NCBI GenBank assembly: GCA_046346965.1
Contig: JAXMHB010000007.1
Location: 183,620-247,619, forward strand
Length of the DNA: 64,000 nt
Source of the DNA: JAXMHB01 sp046346965
Lineage (GTDB): Bacteria; Pseudomonadota; Gammaproteobacteria; Xanthomonadales; SZUA-5
Direction of reading: 5' to 3'
Shown here piece by piece: positions 35,113 to 44,201 of this stretch (its first letter is position 1; each line of letters begins with the position of its first letter). The notes beneath the pieces are model-generated. The model was not told where the DNA came from and searched no databases. It worked only from the letters and a program-made list of their open reading frames with translations. The translations under genes and the position numbers were made by a program.

Positions 35113-35205
35113 GGAGAGATGTCCGAGCGGTTGAAGGAGCACGCCTGGAAAGTGTGTATACGGCTAAACCCCGTATCGAGGGTTCGAATCCCTCTCTCTC
35201 CGCCA
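35113..35205 (+). tRNA. tRNA-Ser (GGA)
   Basis: Acceptor GGAGAGA (35113-35119) pairs with TCTCTCC (35195-35201), then discriminator G and an encoded CCA. The anticodon loop CTGGAAA gives GGA. A long variable arm (GTGTGTATACGGCTAAACCC region) and GGTTCGAATCC T-arm are typical of serine tRNA. The 93-base length including CCA fits. Confidence 0.95.
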
Positions 35206-35213
35206 CTACCCGG

Positions 35214-35230
35214 CCTGATCATGGATCAGG
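35214..35230. terminator. short hairpin between tRNA-Ser and SRP RNA
   Basis: CCTGATC (35214-35220) pairs with GATCAGG (35224-35230) around ATG. No T tract follows, so it may only be a processing or 3' end-stabilising hairpin. Confidence 0.3.
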
Positions 35231-35261
35231 CATCGACTGCGCCAGCAGTCAGTCTTTCTGC

Positions 35262-35371
35262 GGTGGCCCCTGTCGGTCCCCCCGCGTCGTGAGGCCGTTA
35301 ACCCCGCCAGGCCCGGAAGGGAGCAACGGTCGCGGTTCGAGCGAGCGCCGGGGTGTGGCTGGCAGGGGTCA
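35262..35371 (+). ncRNA. ffs: signal recognition particle 4.5S RNA
   Basis: The conserved domain IV core CCAGGCCCGGAAGGGAGCAA is present, the site bound by Ffh. The ends GGTGGCCCCTG (from 35262) and CAGGGGTCACC (to 35371) pair to close a single long hairpin of about 110 bases, the bacterial small SRP RNA form. It lies between tRNA-Ser and dnaX, a common gammaproteobacterial neighbourhood. Confidence 0.92.
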
Positions 35372-35500
35372 CCACCCTAATCGCCAGTGATTTCAACGCG
35401 TTGCTGCTGAATCGCGCGGCCGTCGATGGGGCGAGCGTGGGCTGTCCGGCGAGCCCTGCTTAGGCGATCATCATCCCATTGTCCAAGGACCGGGCCCCTG

Positions 35501-37171
35501 ATGAGCTATCTCGTACTGGCGCGCAAGTGGCGCCCCAAGCGCTTCTCCGAGCTGGTCGGCCAGCAGCATGTGGTGCGTGCGCTCGCCGGCGGCATCGAGT
35601 CGGGCCGCTTGCATCACGCCTTTTTGTTCACCGGCACCCGCGGCGTTGGCAAGACCACCATCGCCCGCATCCTGGCCAAGGCGCTCAATTGCGAGGTCGG
35701 CATCTCGGCCGATCCCTGTGGCGTGTGCTCCTCTTGCCGCGATATCGACGCCGGTCGTTTCGTCGATCTGCTGGAAATCGACGCCGCCTCGCGCAGTAAG
35801 GTCGACGACACCCGCGAGGTGCTCGACAACGTCATCTACGCGCCCTCGCGCGGTCGCTACAAGGTTTATCTGATCGACGAAGTGCACATGCTGTCGACCG
35901 CCAGCTTCAACGCTCTGCTGAAGACGCTGGAAGAGCCGCCGCCGCATGTGAAGTTCCTGTTGGCGACCACCGATCCGCAGAAGCTGCCGGTGACGGTGCT
36001 CTCGCGCTGCCTGCAATTCAGTCTGAAGCGTCTGGAGCGCGCCGAGATCGATGCGCAGATGCGGCGGATTCTGGAGGCCGAGCAGCTGCCGTACGAGGGC
36101 CCCGCCGTGGCGGCGCTGGCGCGCGCGGCCGATGGCAGTTTGCGCGACGGCTTGAGTCTGCTCGATCAGGCGCTTGGTTTTGGTGGCGGCAGCGTGCGCC
36201 TGGACGATGTGCTGTCGATGCTCGGCACCATCGACCGCAGCTCGCTGGCGGCGCTGGCGCTGGCGCTGCTGGCCGATGATCGCCCAGCGCTGCGCGCCGA
36301 GTTGCGGCGTATCGCCGAGTTGTCGGTGGACTATCACACGCTGCTGGCCGAGCTGCTGACGCTGTGGCACGACGTCGCCGCGCGGCAGGTGCTGGGCGAT
36401 GATGTCGATTCCGATATCGTCGATGACGCCGTGTTGCTGCAGCTCGCCGAGGGCCTGGGCCCGGAGACGGTGCAGCTCAACTACCAGCTGACGCTGCAGG
36501 CGCGCCGCGATCTGGATCTGGCGCCGGACCATCGCACCGGCTTTGAAATGGCGATGCTGCGCCTGCTGGCGTTCAAACCCGCCGGCGGCGACGCCACGCA
36601 GCCGGCGCGGCCGACACCCGCGCCCGCAACCGCGCCGGCCCGCAGCGGCGCCGCGCCAGCCGCGCGCCCGCTGCCGCCATCCGCGCTGGCGACCCCGGCC
36701 GCGGCTGCGGTCGCACCGGCGCCGCCCGCCGCGCCGGTAGCGCTCGCACCGGCGAGTCCGCCCACTGCTGCGGTGGCCGGAGCTGGCGGTGACTCGCCCT
36801 GGTTCGACCTGATCGCGCGCGCCGATCTGCGCGGGCCGGCGCGCGAACTGGCGGCGCAGCTCAAGCCCATCGAAGCCCAGGGCGCACGCTGGCGCGTGGC
36901 GTTGGCGCCGCATCTCGACAGTCTCAACACGCCCTTCGCGCGCAAGGCGCTGGACGATGCACTGCGTGCACAGTTGGGTCCGGATGCTGGCGTCGAGATC
37001 GTCTCGCGCGCGCTCGAGGGCGGCGAGACGCTGGCAGAGCGCAGCCAGCGCGCTCGCAGCGAGCGCAGCGCGGCGGCTGAACGCGATTTGCTGGCCGATC
37101 CCGGCTTGCAGTCGCTGACGCGTGAATTCGGCGCCCGGGTGCTGCCCGGGTCCTTGCAACTGGATAGCTGA
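35501..37171 (+). CDS. dnaX: DNA polymerase III subunits gamma/tau
   Basis: Predicted 556-residue clamp-loader ATPase. Walker A is GTRGVGKT (residues 45-52), the zinc site uses C64, C73, C76 and C79 (ADPCGVCSSC), Walker B is LIDEVHML, and the SRC motif is VLSRCLQF. A Pro/Ala-rich linker (about 365-430) leads to the tau-specific C-terminal domain. I see no A-rich slippery heptamer for a gamma frameshift. The ATG at 35501 gives the canonical MSYLVLARKWRP start. It heads a dnaX-ybaB-recR operon. Confidence 0.97.
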   Translation: MSYLVLARKWRPKRFSELVGQQHVVRALAGGIESGRLHHAFLFTGTRGVGKTTIARILAKALNCEVGISADPCGVCSSCRDIDAGRFVDLLEIDAASRSKVDDTREVLDNVIYAPSRGRYKVYLIDEVHMLSTASFNALLKTLEEPPPHVKFLLATTDPQKLPVTVLSRCLQFSLKRLERAEIDAQMRRILEAEQLPYEGPAVAALARAADGSLRDGLSLLDQALGFGGGSVRLDDVLSMLGTIDRSSLAALALALLADDRPALRAELRRIAELSVDYHTLLAELLTLWHDVAARQVLGDDVDSDIVDDAVLLQLAEGLGPETVQLNYQLTLQARRDLDLAPDHRTGFEMAMLRLLAFKPAGGDATQPARPTPAPATAPARSGAAPAARPLPPSALATPAAAAVAPAPPAAPVALAPASPPTAAVAGAGGDSPWFDLIARADLRGPARELAAQLKPIEAQGARWRVALAPHLDSLNTPFARKALDDALRAQLGPDAGVEIVSRALEGGETLAERSQRARSERSAAAERDLLADPGLQSLTREFGARVLPGSLQLDS

Positions 37172-37182
37172 GGAGCACAAGC

Positions 37183-37518
37183 ATGCGTGGTGGTTTGGGC
37201 AACATCCTGCAGCAGGCGCAGCGGATGCAGGAAGAACTGCAGAAGCAGATGGCGCAGGCGCAGAAGGAACTGGAATCGGCGGAAGTCACCGGTCAAGCGG
37301 GCGGCGGCATGGTCAGCGTCACCATGAGCGGACGCCATGAAGCGCGCCGCGTGCGCATCGATCCGGCGCTGCTGAAGGACGATCCCGAGATGGTCGAGGA
37401 TCTGCTGGCGGCGGCGATCAACGATGCCGTCAACAAAGTCAGCGAGCTCTCGCAGTCGCGCATGCAGAAGGTCACTGGGGGCATGAATCTGCCGCCGGGG
37501 TTCAAGCTGCCGTTCTGA
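37183..37518 (+). CDS. ybaB: YbaB/EbfC nucleoid-associated protein
   Basis: Predicted 111-residue DNA-binding dimer. The family features are an N-terminal Gln-rich helix (NILQQAQRMQEELQKQMAQA), the central TGQAGGGMVSVTMSGRHE beta region and the C-terminal GGMNLPPGFKLPF. It binds and bridges DNA on the nucleoid. It begins 12 bases after dnaX and its TGA overlaps the recR ATG, so the three genes form one transcript. Confidence 0.95.
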   Translation: MRGGLGNILQQAQRMQEELQKQMAQAQKELESAEVTGQAGGGMVSVTMSGRHEARRVRIDPALLKDDPEMVEDLLAAAINDAVNKVSELSQSRMQKVTGGMNLPPGFKLPF

Positions 37519-38108
37519 TGAGCGCCTTGCTCGACCAGTTGATCCAGGCCCTGCGGTGTCTGCCGGGCGTCGGTGCGCGCTCAGCGCAGCGGATGGCTTT
37601 TCATCTGCTCGAGCGCGATCGCGAGGGCGCGCGCCGTCTTGCCGATCGGCTGGTGCAGGCGGTCGAGCGCATCGGCCGCTGCGAGCGTTGCCGCAACTTC
37701 AGCGAGACGCCGATGTGCGCGCTGTGCAGCAGCAGCGCGCGCGATGGCGGTCTGCTGTGCGTAGTCGAGACGCCCGCTGATCTGCTTGCGTTGGAACAAG
37801 CCACCGGCTATCGCGGGCGCTATTTTGTGTTGCACGGACGTCTATCGCCGCTGGACGGGCGCGGCCCGCGCGAACTGGGGCTCGATCAGTTGGCAGAACT
37901 GCTGGTGAGCGGCGAGGTGCGTGAGCTGATCGTGGCCACCAATCCCACCGTGGAAGGCGAGGCCACCGCGCACTATCTCGCCGAGATCGCCCGCGCCGCC
38001 GAAGTGCCGGTCACCCGCATCGCGCATGGAGTGCCGATGGGCGGCGAGTTGGAGTACATCGACCGCGGCACGCTGGCGCACGCATTCAGTGGCCGCCAGC
38101 GCGTCTGA
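37518..38108 (+). CDS. recR: recombination protein RecR
   Basis: Predicted 196-residue RecFOR-pathway protein that helps load RecA at gaps. An N-terminal HhH segment (LPGVGARSAQRMAFHLL) is followed by a C4 zinc finger (CERCRNFSETPMCALC) and a Toprim domain with VVETPADLLALEQ, then the RELIVATNPTVEGEATA Walker B-like stretch. ATG at 37518 overlaps the ybaB stop by one base. Confidence 0.97.
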   Translation: MSALLDQLIQALRCLPGVGARSAQRMAFHLLERDREGARRLADRLVQAVERIGRCERCRNFSETPMCALCSSSARDGGLLCVVETPADLLALEQATGYRGRYFVLHGRLSPLDGRGPRELGLDQLAELLVSGEVRELIVATNPTVEGEATAHYLAEIARAAEVPVTRIAHGVPMGGELEYIDRGTLAHAFSGRQRV

Positions 38109-38136
38109 GCTACGCGCAGCCTGGCAGAGGAGCCTC

Positions 38137-38475
38137 ATGACCATTTTCAGCAAGATCATCAACCGCGAGATACCGGCGCAGATCGTTTACGAGGACGAGC
38201 ATCTGCTGGCCTTCAAGGACATCAACCCGCAGGCGCCGGTGCACGTGCTGTTCATTCCGCGCGAGCCCATCGCCAGCGCCGACGCGCTGGAAGATCGGCA
38301 CGCCGAACTGGTGGGACGACTGGTCCTGGCGGCGCGCCGCTATGCGCGCGAGATCGGCATCGCCGAGAACGGCTACCGGCTGGTGATGAACACCAATGCA
38401 GACGGCGGGCAGACCGTGTTCCACCTGCATCTGCACCTGCTGGGTGGCCGCGCGCTGAGCTGGCCGCCGGGCTGA
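38137..38475 (+). CDS. hinT: HIT-family nucleotide hydrolase
   Basis: Predicted 112-residue histidine-triad protein (HinT-like purine nucleoside phosphoramidase). Starts MTIFSKIINREIPAQIVYED, contains INPQAPVHVLFIPRE, and ends with the triad HLHLHLLGGRALSWPPG. It lies 28 bases after recR and before a strong terminator, so it may be the last gene of the dnaX operon. Confidence 0.92.
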   Translation: MTIFSKIINREIPAQIVYEDEHLLAFKDINPQAPVHVLFIPREPIASADALEDRHAELVGRLVLAARRYAREIGIAENGYRLVMNTNADGGQTVFHLHLHLLGGRALSWPPG

Positions 38476-38479
38476 GCGC

Positions 38480-38510
38480 AAAAAAAACGGGCCCGACCGG
38501 GCCCGTTTTC
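38480..38510. terminator. bidirectional rho-independent terminator
   Basis: AAAACGGGC pairs with GCCCGTTTT around CCGACCGG, whose outer bases also pair. A tracts on the left and T tracts on the right make it usable from both sides. It separates the hinT end (plus strand) from the cytochrome pair (minus strand). Confidence 0.92.
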
Positions 38511-38531
38511 CCACAACCATCGGCGAATCGC

Positions 38532-38867
38532 TTACTGGCGGCCGTGCAGGTCGCCCAGCTTGGACTGCTGCGACGCAAAGTAGGCGGTCAGATCGGCAAT
38601 GTCCTGATCGCTCAGATTTTGCGCGAAGCCCTGCATGATCACGTTGTTGCGTTCGCCGCTGCGGTAGGCCTTCAGCGCCACCATCATGTAGTCCTGATAC
38701 TGGCCGGCAATGATCGGGTACTGGCCATCGCCGGTGCCGTTGCCGTCGGCGCCATGACAGGCGGCGCAGGGCTTGGACAGTTCGGCGCCCTTGGCTGGAT
38801 TGCCGGCGGCGTGGACGTTGAGGGCCAGCGCGCAGCCGGCGAGTACGATGAGTGCTCGATTAAGCAT
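38532..38867 (-). CDS. periplasmic c-type cytochrome (second of a pair)
   Basis: Predicted 111-residue class I cytochrome c. Signal peptide MLNRALIVLAGCALALNVHA, single haem site CAACH, axial Met probably in NNVIMQGFAQNL and the C-terminal helix DQDIADLTAYFASQ. It belongs to the small c4/c5-like electron carriers of gammaproteobacteria. It follows the other cytochrome gene by 11 bases, so the two are one operon. Confidence 0.88.
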   Translation of the reverse strand: MLNRALIVLAGCALALNVHAAGNPAKGAELSKPCAACHGADGNGTGDGQYPIIAGQYQDYMMVALKAYRSGERNNVIMQGFAQNLSDQDIADLTAYFASQQSKLGDLHGRQ

Positions 38868-38878
38868 GGCGTGCGACC

Positions 38879-39202
38879 TCAGGGTGCCGGCGGATTGGCC
38901 AGATAGGCCGTGATGTCGAGGATGTCCTGCTCGCTCAGGCTCTGCGCCTGGGCAACCATGGTCGGGTGCTTGCGCGCGCCGGACTGATATTCCTTCAACG
39001 CATTGACCAGATATTGCTGGTTCTGGCCAGAAATTCGCGGAACATGGTAGTTCGGGTACGCGTTCTTGTAGCCCGTGATGCCGTGGCATCCGGTGCAGGT
39101 GTACGCCTTCAGCCGGCCGGCTTCCGGATTGCCTTCAGCGGTTGCGACTGTCGGTGCCACCGACGCCAGAACCAGCAGCGCTGCGAGTGTGTAAGACCTC
39201 AT
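38879..39202 (-). CDS. periplasmic c-type cytochrome (first of a pair)
   Basis: Predicted 107-residue class I cytochrome c. Signal peptide MRSYTLAALLVLASVAPTVATA, haem site CTGCH, axial Met in KHPTMVAQAQSL and final helix EQDILDITAYLANPP. It resembles its downstream partner in length and layout, so the pair probably arose by duplication, or acts as the two lobes of a split cytochrome c4. The partner oxidase is not in the window. Confidence 0.88.
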   Translation of the reverse strand: MRSYTLAALLVLASVAPTVATAEGNPEAGRLKAYTCTGCHGITGYKNAYPNYHVPRISGQNQQYLVNALKEYQSGARKHPTMVAQAQSLSEQDILDITAYLANPPAP

Positions 39203-39430
39203 CCATCCATCCCCGTGACGAGCCCCGCATAGTGCAAGGCGGTGGCAAAGAGCCGCGGATTATGCCGTTACGCGTTGGCCCGGTCCATGCCTGTGACTTG
39301 TGGCCGGCGCCGGTACAGCGGGGCTTGTCGATACTGACCTTCTGGTCAGGACGCCGCCTATGACTTCCGGGACTGCCTACCGGCGCACTGGTGTCATAGC
39401 GTACCAACACACTTGAGAGAGCCTATCCCG

Positions 39431-40558
39431 ATGATGATCAAACGCCCCCGTCCATTGATTCTGTCGCTGCTGGTGACGGCGCTGAGCCTGAGTCTCGCGG
39501 CCTGCGGCGGCGGCCAGGACCAGGCGGCCACCCAGGACGCCAAGACCGAGCAGGCAGCCGCGCCGGGAGCAGAGGCCAAGAAGGAAGCGGTCAAAGTGCC
39601 GGTCGAGGTGGCGGTCGCCAGCCGCTCGGCCGTCACCGCGGCCTTTCAGGGCACCGCCAATTTGGTCGCCGAGGCCGAGGCCGAGGTGGTCACCAAGACC
39701 AGCGGCGTGGTGCTCGAAATCCGCGTGGAGGAGGGCGATCAGGTCAAGGCCGGTCAGGTGCTGGCGCGGCTCGATTCCGAGCGCCAGCGGCTCAGCGTGG
39801 CGCAAAGCGAAGCCAATCTGCGCAAGCTGGAGAACGACTTCAAGCGGCAGCAGGAAATGATCGGCCGCAAGCTGATCAGCCAGGACGTGTTCGACCGCTC
39901 GCGCTATGACCTGGACACCCAGCGCGCTGCCTACGATCTGGCCAAGCTGGAGCTCTCCTACACGGAAATCCGTGCGCCGATCGACGGCGTGGTGTCGAAG
40001 CGCATGGTCAAGGTCGGTAATCTGATCCAGTTGAACCAGTCGCTGTTCAAGATCGACGATTTCGATCCGCTGGAAGCGGTGATCAATGTGCCGGAGCGCG
40101 AGATGCGTTTGATCGCGGCCAAGCAGCCGGTGCAAATGCTGGTGGACGCGCTGCCGGATGCGCTGTTTACCGGCGAAGTGGCGCGCGTCAGCCCGGTGGT
40201 CGATGCCGGTACCGGCACCTTCCGCGTGGTCGCGCAGTTCCGCGACGGCAGCGGCCGTTTGCGCTCCGGCATGTTCGGTCGCGTGCGTGTGGTCTACGAC
40301 CAGCGCTCCGACGTGCTGGTGGTGCCGCGCTCGGCGCTGGTCGGCGACGAGAAAGACGCGTCGGTCTATGTGGTCGAGGCCGACACCGCCAAGCGCCGCA
40401 AGGTCAAGTTGGGCTACAGCGACGGCGGTCAGGTCGAGGTGGTCGAGGGCGTCAGTGACGGTGAGCAGGTGGTGACGCTGGGACAGGCAGCTTTGCGTGA
40501 TGGCTCCAAGGTGCAGGTCATCAGCAAGGAACCGGTGGCAGTCGCCAGCGGCAACTGA
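39431..40558 (+). CDS. RND efflux periplasmic adaptor lipoprotein
   Basis: Predicted 375-residue AcrA/MdtA-type adaptor. Lipobox LSLAACGGG after MMIKRPRPLILSLLVTALS predicts a lipid anchor. Lipoyl halves (VTKTSGVVLEIRVEEGDQ and YTEIRAPIDGVVSKRMVK) flank a short coiled coil, followed by beta-barrel and membrane-proximal domains (SALVGDEKDASVYVVE). The start ATG-ATG at 39431 follows GAGAG. It is the first of three genes with two RND permeases; no outer-membrane TolC homologue is adjacent. Confidence 0.9.
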   Translation: MMIKRPRPLILSLLVTALSLSLAACGGGQDQAATQDAKTEQAAAPGAEAKKEAVKVPVEVAVASRSAVTAAFQGTANLVAEAEAEVVTKTSGVVLEIRVEEGDQVKAGQVLARLDSERQRLSVAQSEANLRKLENDFKRQQEMIGRKLISQDVFDRSRYDLDTQRAAYDLAKLELSYTEIRAPIDGVVSKRMVKVGNLIQLNQSLFKIDDFDPLEAVINVPEREMRLIAAKQPVQMLVDALPDALFTGEVARVSPVVDAGTGTFRVVAQFRDGSGRLRSGMFGRVRVVYDQRSDVLVVPRSALVGDEKDASVYVVEADTAKRRKVKLGYSDGGQVEVVEGVSDGEQVVTLGQAALRDGSKVQVISKEPVAVASGN

Positions 40559-40684
40559 GTCGGGCTCGCCGCGGTGCGCGCCGGCTTTGCGGGCATGCGC
40601 GCCAGCGGCTGACGCTGCGCAGGATCGTGCGGCCCACGCTGGGCGGTGCGCGTCCTCTCTCTCGATAGCGAACCGGAAACTCGC

Positions 40685-43600
40685 ATGAACATTATTCGCC
40701 TCGCCACCGAACGTCGCGTCACCATCGCGATGCTGACGATCGCGCTGGTGCTGTTCGGTCTGATCGGATTGAGCCGGCTGAAGGTCAACCTGCTGCCGGA
40801 TTTGTCCTACCCCACGCTGACCGTGCGTACCGAATACGTCGGCGCCGCGCCGGCCGAGATCGAGAATCTGATCAGCGAGCCGCTCGAAGAGGCGCTCGGC
40901 GTGGTCAAGAATCTGCGCCGCATCCGCTCGATTTCGCGCACCGGCCAGTCCGACGTGATCCTGGAGTTTGCCTGGGGCACCGAGATGGATGCCGCCAGTC
41001 TGGACGTGCGCGAGAAGCTGGAATTGCTGCAGCTGCCGCTGGAAGCCAAAAAGCCGCTGTTGCTGCGCTTTGACCCGTCCACCGAGCCGATCCTGCGCAT
41101 GGCATTGGCGACCGGCAAGGCCAGCGAGTCCGACGTGGCGGCGCTGACCGAGTTGCGTCGCTACGCCGAAGAGGATCTGAAGAAGCAGCTGGAGCCGATC
41201 GAGGGCGTCGCCGCGGTCAAGATCTCCGGCGGTTTGGAAGACGAGATCCAGGTCGAGATCGATCAGAACCGCCTGAAGCAGCTCAATCTGGACGTCGGTA
41301 CGGTCATTTCCCGGCTGCGCAGCGAGAACATCAACATTTCCAGCGGGCGCCTGGATGAGGCCAGCCAGCGCTATCTGGTGCGCACGATCAATCAGTTCGC
41401 CACTTTGGAAGAGATGGGCGAGCTGATGGTGACCACGGTCGATGGCGTGCCGGTGAAGCTGCGCGAGGTGGCCACGGTGCGTCAGGGCTACAAGGAGCGC
41501 CAGGCGATCATCCGCAGTGACGGCCAGGAGGCGGTCGAGATCGCGGTCTACAAGGAAGGCGACGCCAACACGGTCAGCGTCGCCGAGGATGTGCTGAAGG
41601 CGGTCGATCGCTTGCGCAAGGAGATTCCGGCGGGCGCCGAACTCAGCACCGTCGACAACCAGTCGCTGTTCATCAAGAGCTCGATCCGCGAGGTGGTCGA
41701 CGCCGCCGTGATCGGCGGTCTGCTGTCGATCCTGGTCATCTTCCTGTTCCTGGGCGAGGGCTGGGCGACGGTAGTGATCGCGCTGTCGCTGCCGGTGTCG
41801 ATCATTGCGACCTTTTTCTTCATGCAGCAGCTGGGGATCGGCCTCAACGTGATGTCGCTGGGCGGCATCGCACTGGCCACCGGCATGGTGGTCGACAACG
41901 CCATCGTCGTGCTGGAAAACACGCGGCGGCTGCGCGATCAAGGACTAGGCGTGATCGAAGCCGCGGTCCAAGGCACCAGCGAAGTTGGCATGGCGATCAC
42001 CGCGTCGACCTTCACCCACATCGCGGTGTTCCTGCCGCTGGTCTTCGTCGAGGGCATCGCCGGTCAGCTGTTCGGCGATCAGGCGCTGACCGTCACCTTT
42101 GCCATGCTGATCTCGCTGTTCGTCGCGGTGACGCTGATTCCGATGCTGGCCTCGCTGGGTGAAAAGCGCGAGCGCATGGCGCCGGCCGAGGTGGCGCCGC
42201 GCGGACCGCGTCACTGGCTCTACACCAATCGCCCGCGCATCGATCGCGGTCGCTTCCTGCTGCTGCCGGTGTGGCTGGTGTTGGCAATGCTCCGGGGGCT
42301 GGTGTGGTTGCTGGGCTACGGACTGTTCTTTGTGCTGCGCCGCGTCTACCGCTTGAGCATGCGCCTGCTGGGCGTGGTGCTGAATCCGCTGGCGCGCATC
42401 ACCATGCATTTCTTCGACGGCATGCTGGCGCTGTACGACCGCCTGTTGCCGTGGTCCTTGCGCCATCCGGGCAGCGTGCTCGGCGTGGCGGTGCTGTCGC
42501 TGATTGCCTCGCTGATGCTGGTGCCGCGACTGGGCGTGGAACTGATCCCCGAGTTTGCCCAGGGCCGGCTGCAGGTCGATCTGAAGCTGCCGGTGGGCAC
42601 GCCGCTGGCGCGTACCGATGAAGTGGTCGCGGGCCTGCAGGCACACGGACTGACCGTCGATGGCATCGAGCACATGTTCGCGACCGCCGGTACTGGCGCG
42701 CGTCTGGACGCCAATCCCACCGAGTCCGGCGAGAACATCGGCAAGCTGCTGGTCAGCTTGGCGCCGCACACGCCGCGCAGCGCCGAACCCGCGATCGTCG
42801 AGGCGATGCGTCAGTACACCGATGGACTGCCCGGCACCGAAACCAAGTTCTCGCGGCCGCAGTTGTTCAGCTTCGATACGCCGCTCGAAGTCGAGATCAG
42901 CGGCTACGATCTCGATCAGTTGAAGCAGGCCAGCGAGCGCATCGCGGCGCGCATGCGCAGCGAATCGATCTTCGCCGACGTCAAGAACTCCCAGGAGCAG
43001 GGCGCGCCGGAAGTGCGGATCTACTTCGATCAGGAGAAGATCTCCGCGCTCGGTCTGACCACGCGCCAGGTGGCTGACCAAGTGGTGCAGAAAGTGCGCG
43101 GCGAAGTCGCGACCCGCTACAGCTTCCGCGATCGCAAGATCGATGTGCTGGTGCGCGCCAACGAGCCTGATCGCGACTCCATCGACGCCGTGCGGCGCTT
43201 GATCGTCAACCCCGGCAGCCCGAGCCCGGTGCCGCTGGACGCGGTGGCGCGCGTCGAGATCACCGAGGGTCCGGCCGAGATCCGCCGCATCGACCAGGAA
43301 CGCGTCGCGGTGATTTCGGCCAGCCTGCGCGGCGACTTGGGCGCTGCCGTCAAGGTGGCGCAGACCATCGTCGACGAGAATCTGCTGCCGCCCGGCACGC
43401 AGGCCAAGGTGGCCGGCCAGAGCGAGGATCTGGACGCCTCTTTCCGCTCGCTGATGCTGGCCCTGGGGCTGGCGGTGTTCATGGTCTATCTGGTGATGGC
43501 CTCGCAGTTCGAGTCGCTGCTGCATCCCTTCCTGATTCTGTTCACCATTCCGCTGGCGCTGGTCGGCGCGATCTTCAGCCTGTGGCTGACCGGCACTACG

Positions 43601-43978
43601 CTCAGCATCATCGTGTTCATCGGTCTGATCATGCTGGTCGGCATCGTCGTCAGTAATGCCATCGTGCTGATCGACCGCGTCAACCAGCTGCGCGCCGGCG
43701 GCATGGACAAACGCCAGGCACTCGCCGAGGGCGCGCGCACGCGCTTGCGGCCGATCATCATGACCACGATCACCACGCTGTTCGGCTTCCTGCCGATGGC
43801 GCTGGGCATCGGCGATGGCGCCGAACTGCGTCAGCCGCTGGCGATCACTGTCATCGGTGGCCTGACCTTCTCCACACTGCTGACGCTGGTGGTGATCCCG
43901 GTGCTCTACGACGTCGTCGACCGCCGCACCACCTTCCGCCAGCCGCGCGCCTCGGAAGGCGCGGAGGTCGGGGCGTGA
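40685..43978 (+). CDS. RND efflux permease, first of two
   Basis: Predicted 1097-residue inner-membrane proton-driven RND transporter with 12 core helices and two large periplasmic loops. TM4 carries GMVVDNAIVVLEN, i.e. Asp404 with Asn405 where AcrB has Asp-Asp. TM10 carries VVSNAIVLID, with Ser990 where AcrB has the relay Lys. Between TM6 and TM7 there is an extra ~90-residue cytoplasmic insertion with two hydrophobic stretches (FLLLPVWLVLAMLRGLVWLL and GYGLFFVLRRVY). It is encoded 126 bases after the adaptor and before a second permease, so a heteromeric pump like MdtBC is possible. Confidence 0.9.
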   Translation: MNIIRLATERRVTIAMLTIALVLFGLIGLSRLKVNLLPDLSYPTLTVRTEYVGAAPAEIENLISEPLEEALGVVKNLRRIRSISRTGQSDVILEFAWGTEMDAASLDVREKLELLQLPLEAKKPLLLRFDPSTEPILRMALATGKASESDVAALTELRRYAEEDLKKQLEPIEGVAAVKISGGLEDEIQVEIDQNRLKQLNLDVGTVISRLRSENINISSGRLDEASQRYLVRTINQFATLEEMGELMVTTVDGVPVKLREVATVRQGYKERQAIIRSDGQEAVEIAVYKEGDANTVSVAEDVLKAVDRLRKEIPAGAELSTVDNQSLFIKSSIREVVDAAVIGGLLSILVIFLFLGEGWATVVIALSLPVSIIATFFFMQQLGIGLNVMSLGGIALATGMVVDNAIVVLENTRRLRDQGLGVIEAAVQGTSEVGMAITASTFTHIAVFLPLVFVEGIAGQLFGDQALTVTFAMLISLFVAVTLIPMLASLGEKRERMAPAEVAPRGPRHWLYTNRPRIDRGRFLLLPVWLVLAMLRGLVWLLGYGLFFVLRRVYRLSMRLLGVVLNPLARITMHFFDGMLALYDRLLPWSLRHPGSVLGVAVLSLIASLMLVPRLGVELIPEFAQGRLQVDLKLPVGTPLARTDEVVAGLQAHGLTVDGIEHMFATAGTGARLDANPTESGENIGKLLVSLAPHTPRSAEPAIVEAMRQYTDGLPGTETKFSRPQLFSFDTPLEVEISGYDLDQLKQASERIAARMRSESIFADVKNSQEQGAPEVRIYFDQEKISALGLTTRQVADQVVQKVRGEVATRYSFRDRKIDVLVRANEPDRDSIDAVRRLIVNPGSPSPVPLDAVARVEITEGPAEIRRIDQERVAVISASLRGDLGAAVKVAQTIVDENLLPPGTQAKVAGQSEDLDASFRSLMLALGLAVFMVYLVMASQFESLLHPFLILFTIPLALVGAIFSLWLTGTTLSIIVFIGLIMLVGIVVSNAIVLIDRVNQLRAGGMDKRQALAEGARTRLRPIIMTTITTLFGFLPMALGIGDGAELRQPLAITVIGGLTFSTLLTLVVIPVLYDVVDRRTTFRQPRASEGAEVGA

Positions 43979-43990
43979 GCGGGCGGATGA

Positions 43991-44134
43991 AGCGGGGGCA
44001 GGGGGCGGGGGGCAGGGGACCTGTCTCGTCGGAAGCGACTGCCGTTTCGCGCACGGGGAGCGCGTGTCTACAAGCCGCAGAGTGCTCCCAGCAGGCCTCA
44101 CGGCCCGTCCCTTGCCCCTTGCCCCTTGCCCCGC
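43991..44134. repeat. G-rich/C-rich inverted element between the RND genes
   Basis: A + strand tract with four G runs (43994-44018) and a C-rich tract with four C runs (44104-44133) lie in inverted orientation about 85 bases apart. The left side resembles the G-rich core of the elements at 25821 and 34832 (AGCGGGG-CAGGGG...GGGGACC). The stretch has no gene and separates the two permease genes. Confidence 0.55.
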
Positions 44135-44201
44135 TCTTGATCTCGGCCATTTCACCTCGCGCAGCTGCGCATTCCATCGCGGCCTCCCGGAGCCCCGCCC
44201 C

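Noticed and set aside
35501..37171. Programmed frameshift in dnaX for the gamma subunit
   Set aside because: No A-rich slippery heptamer with downstream hairpin was found near the usual position.
39377..41941. 854-codon minus-strand frame opposite the efflux adaptor and permease
   Set aside because: Composition is typical of antisense (rich in His, Gln, Arg) with no recognisable domain.
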